The notes: a model not told the origin generated them from the letters alone. DNA of 64,000 bases from CAYFMP01 sp964344215 (GCA_964344215.1 CAYFMP010000001.1:1-64000), one strand, 5' to 3'; numbered from the stretch's first letter, positions 52,645 through 61,068 are shown. Program-made: numbers and translations.

Positions 52645-53444
52645 TGAAGAAAGCGACCTGGCTGGCGCCGACCCTCTATATTGTTTTCCTCATGCTGCCG
52701 ATCTATTGGCTGCTCAACATGTCGTTCAAGACGACCAACGAGATTCTCGGGTCGTTCTCATTGTGGCCGCAGGATTTCACGCTCGACAACTACATCACCA
52801 TCTTCACCGATTCGACATGGTACAACGGCTATTTCAATTCGTTGAGCTATGTCCTGATCAATACGTCGATCTCGGTGACGGTGGCGTTGCCGGCGGCATA
52901 CGCCTTCTCGCGGTATCGCTTTCTCGGCGACAAGCACCTGTTCTTCTGGTTGCTGACCAATCGCATGGCGCCGCCGGCGGTGTTCGCGCTTCCGTTCTTT
53001 CAGTTGTATTCCGCGGTCGGTTTGTTCGACACCCACATTGCCGTGGCGTTGTCGCATTGCCTGTTCAACATCCCGCTGGCCGTCTGGATCCTGGAAGGGT
53101 TCATGTCGGGCGTGCCGAAGGAGCTGGACGAGACGGCTTATGTCGACGGCTATTCGTTCTGGCGCTTCTTCATTAAGATATTCGTTCCCACCATCGCCGC
53201 CGGCATCGGCGTCGCGGCGTTCTTCTGTTTCATGTTTTCTTGGGTCGAACTGCTGTTGGCCAAGACCCTGACATCGGTGGCGGCCAAGCCTATCGCAGCG
53301 ACGATGACACGGACGGCGAGTACGTCGGGATACGAACTCGGTCTGCTTGCAGCGGCGGGAACGCTGACCATCGTTCCAGGCGCTTTCGTCATCTATTTCG
53401 TACGCAATTACATCGCCAAGGGTTTCGCCTTGGGCCGCGTGTAG
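52644..53444 (+). CDS. glpQ: Glycerol ABC transporter permease GlpQ
   Basis: A 266-residue MalG-type permease with six helices and coupling loop ETAYVDGYSFWRFFIKIFVPTI. It begins at ATG 52644 within the glpP stop. The C-terminus YIAKGFALGRV is typical for MalG-like subunits. The longer open frame from 51753 is a shadow of glpP. Confidence 0.92.
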   Translation: MKKATWLAPTLYIVFLMLPIYWLLNMSFKTTNEILGSFSLWPQDFTLDNYITIFTDSTWYNGYFNSLSYVLINTSISVTVALPAAYAFSRYRFLGDKHLFFWLLTNRMAPPAVFALPFFQLYSAVGLFDTHIAVALSHCLFNIPLAVWILEGFMSGVPKELDETAYVDGYSFWRFFIKIFVPTIAAGIGVAAFFCFMFSWVELLLAKTLTSVAAKPIAATMTRTASTSGYELGLLAAAGTLTIVPGAFVIYFVRNYIAKGFALGRV

Positions 53445-53483
53445 AACGGGTCCGTGGACCGCTGTTTGAAGGGGATATGACGA

Positions 53484-53765
53484 ATGGGATTGTCGTGGAT
53501 GGCGTGGACGTGGCCGACGGCGGCTTTTTTCGTGTTCATCGTCTTATGCCTCGTCGGCATGGTCGTTTGGGAGTGGCGCCGGCCGGGCAGCGATCCGCGT
53601 CGGGGCATCCTCGGGCTCGACACCACACGTGGCGACAGGCTGTTCATCACGTTATTGGGCAGCGCCTTCATTAACTTGGCGTGGCTCGGGGTAATGGGAA
53701 CACCGCTGTGGGGGGCGTTGGTTCTCTGCCTGGGATTTGGGTTCGCCGTCTTCAAGTGGGTGTAG
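53484..53765 (+). CDS. glpU: GlpU, DUF2160 small membrane protein of the glycerol importer
   Basis: A 93-residue protein with two to three helices (about 8-28, 50-66, 72-92). The loop WEWRRPGSDPRRGILGLDTTRGDRLFI is characteristic of the DUF2160 proteins encoded with glycerol ABC transporters. Its role is not well defined. It ends the operon. Confidence 0.88.
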   Translation: MGLSWMAWTWPTAAFFVFIVLCLVGMVVWEWRRPGSDPRRGILGLDTTRGDRLFITLLGSAFINLAWLGVMGTPLWGALVLCLGFGFAVFKWV

Positions 53766-53975
53766 GCGTCCGGTCCGGATGACTTGAAAGATCGAATCTC
53801 CGCTTTCGGTGCCAGGAACGTCTCCCGCCGCCAGCATAGTCACGGGCCGAAGCGTGGTTGCCGTATGAACTGCCAAGTCGGCAGCCACCCGAACCGGAAG
53901 CTCCCAGTATTGGTCCACACGGCCGCCTCCGGTCCCCGCCGGATGGCGGTGCGAGCGCTCGCCGACGGCTGCAAC

Positions 53976-53989
53976 TTAACCAAGGTCAA
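53976..53989. promoter_or_regulatory. Weak FNR-like box upstream of the heme-copper enzyme operon
   Basis: TTAACCAAGGTCAA fits TTGAC-N4-GTCAA with one half-site change. It lies about 80 bp before the first gene of the operon, where an activator would bind. The rest of the 296-bp gap from 53766 shows no gene. Confidence 0.35.
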
Positions 53990-54061
53990 GGCGGCCGTCG
54001 CACCGGCGTGGTCTGGTATTCGGCGCTTTCACCAACTGCAGTGGTAAAAGGAGGCAAACTC

Positions 54062-54232
54062 ATGGGCGATACAGACACCGGTGCTCCGATGGCGGGAGAC
54101 GAACCGATCCCGTTCATGCAACAGGTGCTCGATAACCCGTTCTTGCTCTTATTCCTGGGGATCACGGTCCCCACCGTCCTTTACATCGTCTGGGGGGTCA
54201 TGGAAGTCATTGCCATCCCCATGGCCAGCTGA
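54062..54232 (+). CDS. Single-helix small subunit of the heme-copper enzyme
   Basis: A 56-residue protein with AGGAGG seven bases before the ATG. A short acidic N-terminus (GDTDTGAPMAGDEP) precedes one helix (about 26-50). It lies 12 bases before subunit II. Small single-helix subunits occur with several heme-copper oxidases, for example subunit IIa of Thermus ba3. I cannot match it to a named family, so the role as a structural subunit is inferred from position and topology. Confidence 0.75.
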   Translation: MGDTDTGAPMAGDEPIPFMQQVLDNPFLLLFLGITVPTVLYIVWGVMEVIAIPMAS

Positions 54233-54244
54233 GGGGGAACCGAC

Positions 54245-54787
54245 ATGTCCATATTCCCGCCCGCCCAACGGATCTGGTGGAAGGAACCCATCGAAAGGTC
54301 CGAGATCCTCTGGGTCACCATCGCGCTCGCATGGTGCCTGGTGCTTTTCTTCATGATGCCGTATTGGCACATCAAGGGCGAACAGAACCTGGCCAACGAG
54401 GCCTACAAGATCAAGCCCGAGGTCTTCGCCGAGCGAACCGAGGCGATGGCCGAGAAATACAAGGTGCGCGAGGAGGGCGACACCGGCGTTCCGGTGGTCC
54501 ATCCGCCGGCCGGCAGCGATATCTACATGCTGGCCCGCCTGTGGGAGTGGTGGCCGGTCCTCGAGCTCGAGAAAGACCAGTCCTACCGCCTGCACCTGTC
54601 GTCGTTGGATTGGCAGCACGGCTTCTCGTTGCTGCCCGAAAACATCAACATCCAGGTCCATCCCAACTACGAGATGGTGGTCACGATCAAGCCGAACCGA
54701 GCCGGTGAGTATTCGGTGGTGTGCAACGAGTTCTGTGGCATAGGCCACCACACCATGGTCGGCAAGATCCACGTGGTCGATAAATAA
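54245..54787 (+). CDS. Heme-copper enzyme subunit II with CuA site
   Basis: A 180-residue subunit with one N-terminal helix (about 22-42) and a periplasmic cupredoxin domain. The CuA ligands are complete: His125 (DWQHGFSL), Cys160, Cys164, His168 and Met171 in YSVVCNEFCGIGHHTM. It should accept electrons from a soluble cytochrome c or cupredoxin. Length and single helix resemble the ba3-type subunit II. G-rich bases precede ATG 54245. Confidence 0.92.
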   Translation: MSIFPPAQRIWWKEPIERSEILWVTIALAWCLVLFFMMPYWHIKGEQNLANEAYKIKPEVFAERTEAMAEKYKVREEGDTGVPVVHPPAGSDIYMLARLWEWWPVLELEKDQSYRLHLSSLDWQHGFSLLPENINIQVHPNYEMVVTIKPNRAGEYSVVCNEFCGIGHHTMVGKIHVVDK

Positions 54788-54799
54788 GGGGGTAAGATC

Positions 54800-56512
54800 A
54801 TGGCTGAAATCGCTGAATTCAGGACTTGCCCCGATACCGGGTTCAAGATCCATCTGCCGGCCGACAAGCTGATCAAGTGGAACGCCGTCACCGGCGTCGT
54901 CTTCCTGTTGGTCGGCGGCCTGTTCGGCCTCCTTGTCGCGTTGACGCGGTGGCCGGCCGTGCACCTGCTGCCGGCCGATTATTTCTATCTGGCCCTGACC
55001 GCGCACGGTCTCGACGTGCTTCTGGTCTGGATTATCTTCTTCGAGATCGCGATTCTCTATTTTGCCTCCTCGGTTCTGTTGGGCTGTCGCCTGGCGACGC
55101 CGAAGTTCGGCTGGGTGGCCTATTGGTTGATGCTGATCGGCGCCATCGTCACCAACATCGCGGTGCTCAGGGGTGATTCGAGCGTCATGTTCACCTCCTA
55201 CGTGCCCCTGAAGGCGGCCCCGGATTTCTACCTCGGCATCATCGTCTTCGCGGTCGGCGCCCTGGTCGGCTGCATGGTGTTCTTCGGGACGCTGGTCATC
55301 GCCAAGCGCGAGAAGACCTACGAGGGCTCGGTGCCGCTGGTCACCTTCGGCGCCATCACGGCGGCCATCATCGCCGTCTTCACCATCGCGTCGGGCGCCG
55401 TCATCCTGATCCCGACGCTGTTGTGGTCGGTCGGCTACATCGGCCACATCGACACCGTCATGTACAAGGTGGTTTGGTGGGCCATGGGGCATTCCTCGCA
55501 GCAGATCAACGTCGCCGCCCACATCGCCGTGTGGTATGCGTTGGCGGCGATCCTGTTCGGCGCCAAGCCGCTGTCGGAAAAAGTCAGCCGCACGGCGTTC
55601 CTGCTCTACATCCTGTTCCTGCAATTGGCCAGCGCCCACCACCTGCTGGTCGAGCCCGGCCTGAGCTCCGAATACAAGGTGTTCAACACCAGCTACGCGC
55701 TATACCTTGCGGTGTTGGGCAGCATGATCCACGGCCTGACGGTGCCGGGCGCGGTCGAGGCCGCTCAACGCCAGAAGGGCTTCACCAACGGCCTGTTCGA
55801 GTGGCTGAGGAAGGCACCCTGGGGCAATCCGTCGTTCTCCGGCTTTGCCCTTTCCGTGGTGATGTTCGGGTTCCTCGGCGGCATCTCGGGCGTCATGATG
55901 GGCACCGAGCAGCTCAACCTGATCACTCACAACACCATGTATGTGCCCGGACACTTCCACGGCACGGTGGTGGTCGGCACCACGCTCGCCTTCATGGCGC
56001 TGGCTTACTGGCTGGTGCCGGTGCTGTGGCAGAAAGAGCTGGTGTTTCCGGGGTTGGCCAAATGGCAGCCCTACCTGTTCGGCATCGGCATGGGGCTGGC
56101 GTCGGTGTTCATGATGGGGGCCGGCACGCTCGGCGTACCACGCCGCCATTGGGACATCACCTTCGCCGACGCCGCCGTCGTCTACGACTTCCCCGGCGCC
56201 GCCCACCTGATGATGGGATTGAACGGCTTGGCTGCCCTGATGGGCACGCTCGGCGGCGTCATCTTCATCCTCAACATGGTCGGCACCCTGCTCTGGGGCA
56301 AGGCGAAGACGAAGGCCCCCGAAGAGGCGCCGGCCGCCGAGGAAGCGCCGGCGACGGCGCCGGAAGGGGCGGCCGCGGTGTCGGGCTACGGCACCGCCGG
56401 CACCATGGCGGTTCCAGGCACCTTCGTCTTGGCCATGGTCTTCCTGGTTTCGTTCGTACTCTACTACTTCGTGAACTGGAAGTACCTGGCCGGCGTCTGG
56501 CCGCTGAGCTGA
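54800..56512 (+). CDS. Non-canonical heme-copper oxidoreductase subunit I lacking the catalytic Tyr (candidate NO reductase)
   Basis: A 570-residue catalytic subunit with about 13 helices. Heme and copper ligands are present: low-spin heme His69 (TAHGLD) and His387, high-spin heme His385 (VPGHFHG), CuB His231, His280 and His281 (ASAHHLL). The HPEVY motif of oxygen-reducing enzymes is replaced by HSSQQ, so the cross-linked tyrosine is Gln235. NorB-type glutamates in the HLWVEG context are also absent. I recall that the recently described eNOR, sNOR, gNOR and nNOR families lack this Tyr. With NnrS, hemerythrins and a Dnr-like regulator downstream, NO reduction is the best guess. An extra C-terminal helix follows an Ala/Glu-rich linker. 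Confidence 0.85.
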   Translation: MAEIAEFRTCPDTGFKIHLPADKLIKWNAVTGVVFLLVGGLFGLLVALTRWPAVHLLPADYFYLALTAHGLDVLLVWIIFFEIAILYFASSVLLGCRLATPKFGWVAYWLMLIGAIVTNIAVLRGDSSVMFTSYVPLKAAPDFYLGIIVFAVGALVGCMVFFGTLVIAKREKTYEGSVPLVTFGAITAAIIAVFTIASGAVILIPTLLWSVGYIGHIDTVMYKVVWWAMGHSSQQINVAAHIAVWYALAAILFGAKPLSEKVSRTAFLLYILFLQLASAHHLLVEPGLSSEYKVFNTSYALYLAVLGSMIHGLTVPGAVEAAQRQKGFTNGLFEWLRKAPWGNPSFSGFALSVVMFGFLGGISGVMMGTEQLNLITHNTMYVPGHFHGTVVVGTTLAFMALAYWLVPVLWQKELVFPGLAKWQPYLFGIGMGLASVFMMGAGTLGVPRRHWDITFADAAVVYDFPGAAHLMMGLNGLAALMGTLGGVIFILNMVGTLLWGKAKTKAPEEAPAAEEAPATAPEGAAAVSGYGTAGTMAVPGTFVLAMVFLVSFVLYYFVNWKYLAGVWPLS

Positions 56513-56520
56513 TCGGATAG

Positions 56521-56556
56521 GGCGGTGGGGTTGCCTCCTGGCTCCACCGCCTTATT
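56521..56556 (+). terminator. Hairpin between subunit I and heme O synthase
   Basis: GGCGGTGG (56521-56528) pairs with CCACCGCC (56544-56551), followed by TTATT. It is a plausible attenuator reducing the assembly genes relative to the structural ones. Confidence 0.6.
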
Positions 56557-56589
56557 CGTCGGTTCGGGCTCTACAGCCCGGAGGCATCG

Positions 56590-57456
56590 ATGAAGGCACA
56601 GGCCAAACTCCTCTATAACGTCTTCAAGGTCCGCATCGGATTGGCGATCATGGCCAGTGCCCTGGCCGGCCTCGCCGTCATGCCGGGCCCGGCGCCAAGC
56701 GCGTTGGAGATCGTCGTTCTGGCGTTTGCCGTTCTCGCCTCGTCGGCCGCCGCCGGCGCCTTCAACCATGTCGTCGAGCGCGATCTCGACTCCCGCATGA
56801 AGCGGACCAGCAACCGGCCCTTCGTGACCGGGCGGTTGGTCGCCGGTCCGGCCTGGTATGCCGGCATCGTGGCCTTGCTGGCGGTGGCGGTGGCGGCGGC
56901 GGCCTACGTGTTGAACGGCATGGTCGCGCTCTACGTGTTCCTCGGCGCTTTCGTCTACGGCGTCGTCTATACGGTGTGGCTGAAGCGGCGGACCGCCTGG
57001 AACATCGTCGTCGGCGGTCTGTCGGGGAGTTTCGCCGTTCTGGCCGGCGCGGCGGCGGCCGACCCGGCGCTGTCGCCGGCGGCCCTGGCGCTTGCCGTCG
57101 TGCTGTTCCTGTGGACACCGCCGCATTTCTGGGCGCTGGCGGCGGCGCTCCGCGAAGATTATGCGCGGGCCGGAGTGCCGATGCTGCCCGTCGTCGTCGG
57201 CGAACAGGCGGCCGCCCGCATCATCCTCGTCAACACGGCGCTGCTGGTCGGTGTCTCGCTGCTGCCGGTGATGTTCGGGCTGGGCTGGTTCTATTGGGCC
57301 GGAGCGGCGCTCGGCGGCAGCTACTTCCTGTGGCACAGCCTGCAATACGCGCGCACGCCGTCGCCGCCGATGGCCATGAAGACGTTCTTCGCCTCGCTGG
57401 TTCAACTGAGCCTGTTGATCCTGGGCGCCCTGGCCGGCGCGGTGAGCGGCCTATGA
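56590..57456 (+). CDS. ctaB: Protoheme IX farnesyltransferase (heme O synthase)
   Basis: A 288-residue UbiA-family prenyltransferase with about eight to nine helices. The prenyl-diphosphate motif is FNHVVERDLDSRMKRTSNRP, and the second conserved region is LWTPPHFWALA. It makes heme O, so the enzyme upstream probably carries an O- or A-type high-spin heme. GGAGG lies six bases before ATG 56590. The stop overlaps the SCO start (ATGA). Confidence 0.95.
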   Translation: MKAQAKLLYNVFKVRIGLAIMASALAGLAVMPGPAPSALEIVVLAFAVLASSAAAGAFNHVVERDLDSRMKRTSNRPFVTGRLVAGPAWYAGIVALLAVAVAAAAYVLNGMVALYVFLGAFVYGVVYTVWLKRRTAWNIVVGGLSGSFAVLAGAAAADPALSPAALALAVVLFLWTPPHFWALAAALREDYARAGVPMLPVVVGEQAAARIILVNTALLVGVSLLPVMFGLGWFYWAGAALGGSYFLWHSLQYARTPSPPMAMKTFFASLVQLSLLILGALAGAVSGL

Positions 57457-58274
57457 ACCGGCTTCTGGCGCGGGCCGTGCTGACAGCCGCCGTGGTGGCG
57501 ATGGCTTACCCGGCGGCCGCCTTCGACGAGAAAACGGCGCTGGCCACCAGTCAGGCGGCGATCGGCGGCGCCGTCGGCGATATCCGGTTTACCGATACGG
57601 CGGGCCGCGAGGTCGGGCTCGTCGCCCTGCAGGGCCGGCCGCTGGTCGTCAATTTCGTCTACTCCAGTTGCGCGCATAGCTGCGGCGTCCTCACCCAGGC
57701 GTTGGCCGACACCCTGGACAACGCCCGCGACGCGCTCGGCGCCGATAGCTTCAACGTGCTCACGGTCGGTTTCGACTGGGCCAACGACACGCCTGGGCGG
57801 ATGCGTGACTTCGCCCGCGCCCAAGGCGTCGCCGGGATAGCCAACTGGCGCTTCGTCAGCGGCGACGGTGGCGCCATCGCTTCGCTCAGCGAGCGCCTCG
57901 GATTCGTCTATCGGCCTTCGCCCAAGGGTTTCGACCACTTGGACCAGGTCACCCTCATCGACGCCGCCGGTCGCATCCATACCCAGGTCTACGGCGAGCA
58001 CTTCGACAAGCCGGCGCTGATCGAGCCCCTGAAGGAGTTGGTGCTGGGGACGCCGGCGCCGTACCGCAGCCTCGACGACCTGATCAAGAAGGTGCGCCTT
58101 TTCTGCACTCTCTACGATCCCGCCATGGACCGTTACCGGTTCGATTACTCGCTGTTCATCCAGTTGTTCGCCGGCGCCTCGATCATCCTTGCCGTCGCCG
58201 TCATCGTGGTCCGCGAACTCTGGAGAAATCGGCGTCGCCGTAGCCGCCCGGGTCGAGTACGCTCCGCTTTATGA
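57453..58274 (+). CDS. SCO1/SenC-family copper chaperone with C-terminal anchor
   Basis: A 273-residue thioredoxin-fold protein that delivers copper to CuA. It has a signal peptide (about 1-23) and copper ligands Cys73 and Cys77 (YSSCAHSC) and His162 (GFDHLDQ). Most SCO proteins are anchored at the N-terminus; this one has an additional C-terminal helix (about 238-258) followed by an Arg-rich tail. It is coupled to ctaB by ATGA overlap. Confidence 0.92.
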   Translation: MNRLLARAVLTAAVVAMAYPAAAFDEKTALATSQAAIGGAVGDIRFTDTAGREVGLVALQGRPLVVNFVYSSCAHSCGVLTQALADTLDNARDALGADSFNVLTVGFDWANDTPGRMRDFARAQGVAGIANWRFVSGDGGAIASLSERLGFVYRPSPKGFDHLDQVTLIDAAGRIHTQVYGEHFDKPALIEPLKELVLGTPAPYRSLDDLIKKVRLFCTLYDPAMDRYRFDYSLFIQLFAGASIILAVAVIVVRELWRNRRRRSRPGRVRSAL

Positions 58275-58311
58275 GAGTCCCGACGTCCCACTACAAGGAG
58301 CGCCCGACTTC

Positions 58312-59856
58312 ATGTTGATCGCTCTCCAAAGACCGCTGCGCGCCGGTCTCGAATGGCTGGAGACACTGTTCGACAAGCCGTTCGGTCCGCCCTGGAACCC
58401 GCTGCGCCAGACCGGGACGCTGGCCTTCTTCTTTTTCTGGATCGCCGCCGTCAGCGGCATCTATGTCTATATCCTGTTCGACACCAGCGTCGGCGGCGCC
58501 TACGGGTCGGTCGAATACATGACCCACGAGCAATGGTACCTGGGCGGCGTCATGCGCAGCCTGCACCGGTATTCCTCCGACGCCATGGTGGTGACTACCG
58601 TTTTCCACCTGGTCCGCGAGTTCTCGCTCGACCGCTATCGCGGCGCGCGTTGGTACTCGTGGTTTACCGGGGTGCCGGTGATCTGGCTGCTGTTTCTGTC
58701 CGGGATCAGCGGCTACTGGCTGGTCTGGGACGAGCTCGCCCAATACGTCGCCATCGGCTCCATGGAGTGGTTCGACTGGCTCGGCATCTTCGGCGAACCG
58801 GTGGCGGCCAATTTTCTGACCCGGGGCAGCCTCGACGACCGCTTCTTCAGCCTTCTCGTCTTCATCCACTGCTTCGGGCCGCTGTTCCTGTTGTTCATGA
58901 TGTGGGTCCATATCCTCAGGGTCAACCGGGCCAAGACCAATCCGCCACGGGGCCTGGCGTTGGGCAGCTTCGTCATGTTGCTTGTATTGTCGCTGGCGTA
59001 TCCGGCGGTCAGCCATCCACCGGCCGATCTCGGCACGGTACCGGCGGTGCTCGATCTCGACTGGTTCTATATGTTCCTCTATCCGATCTTCGATCGTTGG
59101 GGGGCGGGCGCCATGTGGGGCATCGCGTTCGGCGGTTCCATGGTACTGTCGGTGATGCCGTGGCTGCCGCCGCTGCGGCGGCGGCCGGTGGCCGAGGTCC
59201 GGCTCGACGAATGCAACGGCTGCACCCGGTGTTTCGAGGACTGCCCCTATGGCGCCGTCGCCATGCGGCCGCGAACCGACCGCCGTCCGTTCGAAAAGGA
59301 GGCCGAGGTCGATGCCGACCTCTGCACCGCTTGCGGCATTTGCGTCGGCGCCTGCCCGATGTCGACACCGTTCCGCCACGCCGAGAGCCTCAGCACCGGC
59401 ATCGATTTGCCGGGCTCGCCGTTGGACAGCGTTCACGCCGCCATGCGCGCCGCCATGGACGAACTGGCCGGCGTCCGCTCGCCGGAGGATCCGGGCATCA
59501 TCGTCATCGGCTGCCAACACGGCGCCGACCTCGAAGCGCTCGCCGATCGGACGACCCGCGCCATCGTCCTTCCCTGCATCGGCATGCTGCCGCCCTCGTT
59601 CGTCGACTGGGCGCTGAGCGGCGAACGCGCCGACGGCATTCTCCTGACCGGTTGCGGCGAGGGCGACTGCCACGAGCGCTTGGGCCTGGAATGGACCGAC
59701 CAGCGCCTGGCCGGACTGCGCGATCCGTACCTGCGCAAGCGGGTGCCGCGCGAGAGGCTGCACGCCTACTGGGGCGGCCCCGGCGACGTTGCGGGGCTGC
59801 GGGACGAGCTTGCCTCGTTGCGGACGCGCCTGGCCGGGCCGAGGGAGACGAACTAA
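58312..59856 (+). CDS. Fusion of diheme cytochrome b, two 4Fe-4S clusters and MvhD-like domain
   Basis: A 514-residue fusion. Residues 1-290 are a cytochrome b6-like bundle with two bis-His heme pairs: His85 and His99 (SLHRYSS, FHLVRE), and His186 and His200. A ferredoxin domain follows with Cys301/304/307/311 and Cys338/341/344/348. The C-terminal part (about 393-480) resembles the MvhD/FlpD hydrogenase iron-sulfur subunit (VIGCQHGADLE, VLPCIGM, LTGCGEGDC). It may pass electrons between quinol and a cytoplasmic iron-sulfur partner. Its place inside the heme-copper operon suggests a link to that enzyme. ATG 58312 is 12 bases after GGAG. Direction of electron flow is unknown. Confidence 0.88.
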   Translation: MLIALQRPLRAGLEWLETLFDKPFGPPWNPLRQTGTLAFFFFWIAAVSGIYVYILFDTSVGGAYGSVEYMTHEQWYLGGVMRSLHRYSSDAMVVTTVFHLVREFSLDRYRGARWYSWFTGVPVIWLLFLSGISGYWLVWDELAQYVAIGSMEWFDWLGIFGEPVAANFLTRGSLDDRFFSLLVFIHCFGPLFLLFMMWVHILRVNRAKTNPPRGLALGSFVMLLVLSLAYPAVSHPPADLGTVPAVLDLDWFYMFLYPIFDRWGAGAMWGIAFGGSMVLSVMPWLPPLRRRPVAEVRLDECNGCTRCFEDCPYGAVAMRPRTDRRPFEKEAEVDADLCTACGICVGACPMSTPFRHAESLSTGIDLPGSPLDSVHAAMRAAMDELAGVRSPEDPGIIVIGCQHGADLEALADRTTRAIVLPCIGMLPPSFVDWALSGERADGILLTGCGEGDCHERLGLEWTDQRLAGLRDPYLRKRVPRERLHAYWGGPGDVAGLRDELASLRTRLAGPRETN

Positions 59857-60578
59857 TGGGCGACGCGTTCGACAATACCTACTTCTATATCGCTCCGCTC
59901 TTGGTGTTCGGGCCCTTGTTCCTGTGGGTCTTCTATACCCTCGGCCTGCGCGGATTGGCCCGGCTGCGCGACGATATCCGCCGCCAGCACCAGCGCGAGG
60001 CCGAGGAGGCGGAACGCTTCGAGGAAGAACGCCGCCGCAAGCGCGGCTCGGAGCGGGTCGGCAGTGTTCGCGGCCCCAACGCCCGGCCGCTCGGCCTGTT
60101 CGCGCAGGCCGTCACCTATGCCTGGTTCGCCGCCGTCATCGGCGTGTTCGCGTCGTCGCCGCCGTACGCCTACGGCGAACCCGGTACGGCGCTGGTCAAG
60201 CTCAGCCTCAGCCATCCGGGCAAGCGCAAGGCCGAATGCCGGAAGTTGAGCGCCGAGGAGATCGCCGAGCTTCCTCCCAACATGCGCCGGCCGCTGGATT
60301 GCCCGCGCGAGAGGTGGCCGGTCCATGTCGAGCTGCGTCTCGGCGAGAAGACGATTTTCGCCAAGAGCGCCCGCCCGGCCGGGCTCGCCGCCGACGGACC
60401 GTCGATCTTCTATGACACCTTCACCGTGCCGGTCGGCCAACACCGCCTTTCGATGCGGCTGCGCGAGCACGGCGAGGCCGGCTTCGATCACCAGAAAACC
60501 GAAACCATCGAACTCGGCGAAGGCCAGGTGGTGGCCATCGAATTCAAGCCGACCAAAGGCGGCTTCGTCGTCAGGTAA
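59856..60578 (+). CDS. Uncharacterised two-helix membrane protein of the heme-copper operon
   Basis: A 240-residue protein I do not recognise. Helices lie at about 10-31 and 80-101, separated by a strongly charged, coiled-coil-like segment (RRQHQREAEEAERFEEERRR) that should be cytoplasmic. The C-terminal 135 residues look like a periplasmic beta domain with two cysteines (ECRKL, LDCPRER) and a hydrophilic surface. Its ATG overlaps the stop of the cytochrome b fusion (TAATG), and it is followed 13 bases later by the hemerythrin gene, so it is clearly part of the operon. Assembly factor or accessory subunit are both possible. Confidence 0.75.
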   Translation: MGDAFDNTYFYIAPLLVFGPLFLWVFYTLGLRGLARLRDDIRRQHQREAEEAERFEEERRRKRGSERVGSVRGPNARPLGLFAQAVTYAWFAAVIGVFASSPPYAYGEPGTALVKLSLSHPGKRKAECRKLSAEEIAELPPNMRRPLDCPRERWPVHVELRLGEKTIFAKSARPAGLAADGPSIFYDTFTVPVGQHRLSMRLREHGEAGFDHQKTETIELGEGQVVAIEFKPTKGGFVVR

Positions 60579-60591
60579 TGAGGACCGCGTC

Positions 60592-60993
60592 ATGCTGAAG
60601 ATCGAATGGAAAGAGGAATTCGACACCGGCAACCCGGCCGTCGACCACGAGCACCGGCAGATGGTCGAGCGCCTCAACGAATTCTTCGAGATGGTCGAGA
60701 ACGAGGGCGCCGGCGATCCGGCCCGGCGGCTTCTGGGTGAAATCCATGCCTGGATCTCGGCTCATTTCGCGCTCGAGGAACAGATCATGCGCGATCGCCG
60801 CTACGATGAGTACGACGACCACAAGGAAGACCACGAACGCCTGCTCGACGAGATCAGGGGCATCATGGACGACGTCGAAGCCGGCTCCTTCGGTGGTCTG
60901 GACGCGGACCTGCAGTCGAAGATCCACGACTGGTTCGTCGAGCACTTCAAGGAAAAGGATTCGCGCCTGCACCGGACTATCGGCCCGATTTGA
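60592..60993 (+). CDS. Bacteriohemerythrin
   Basis: A 133-residue four-helix diiron protein. Ligands are visible in order: His in VDHEHRQM, HxxxE in HFALEE, HxxxH in HKEDHERL and HxxxxD in HFKEKD. Such proteins bind O2 or NO and may carry or scavenge them near respiratory enzymes. GAGGA lies eight bases before ATG 60592. It ends the heme-copper operon, and its stop overlaps an FNR-type box. Confidence 0.93.
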   Translation: MLKIEWKEEFDTGNPAVDHEHRQMVERLNEFFEMVENEGAGDPARRLLGEIHAWISAHFALEEQIMRDRRYDEYDDHKEDHERLLDEIRGIMDDVEAGSFGGLDADLQSKIHDWFVEHFKEKDSRLHRTIGPI

Positions 60994-61003
60994 CCCAGAT
61001 CAA
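60990..61003. promoter_or_regulatory. FNR/Dnr-type box upstream of the second Crp-family regulator
   Basis: TTGACCCAGATCAA matches TTGAT-N4-ATCAA with one change, the same variant as the box at 12702-12715. Its centre is about 72 bp before the regulator start. It begins within the hemerythrin stop codon. Confidence 0.7.
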
Positions 61004-61068
61004 AGCGGTTTCGGCGCGGAGCGGTCAAAATACCGGCCCTCTTGGGGAATAGCGACGGACGAAGAACG

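Noticed and set aside
54800..56512. Annotation as ordinary cytochrome c oxidase subunit I
   Set aside because: All metal ligands are present, but the HPEVY tyrosine is missing (HSSQQ).
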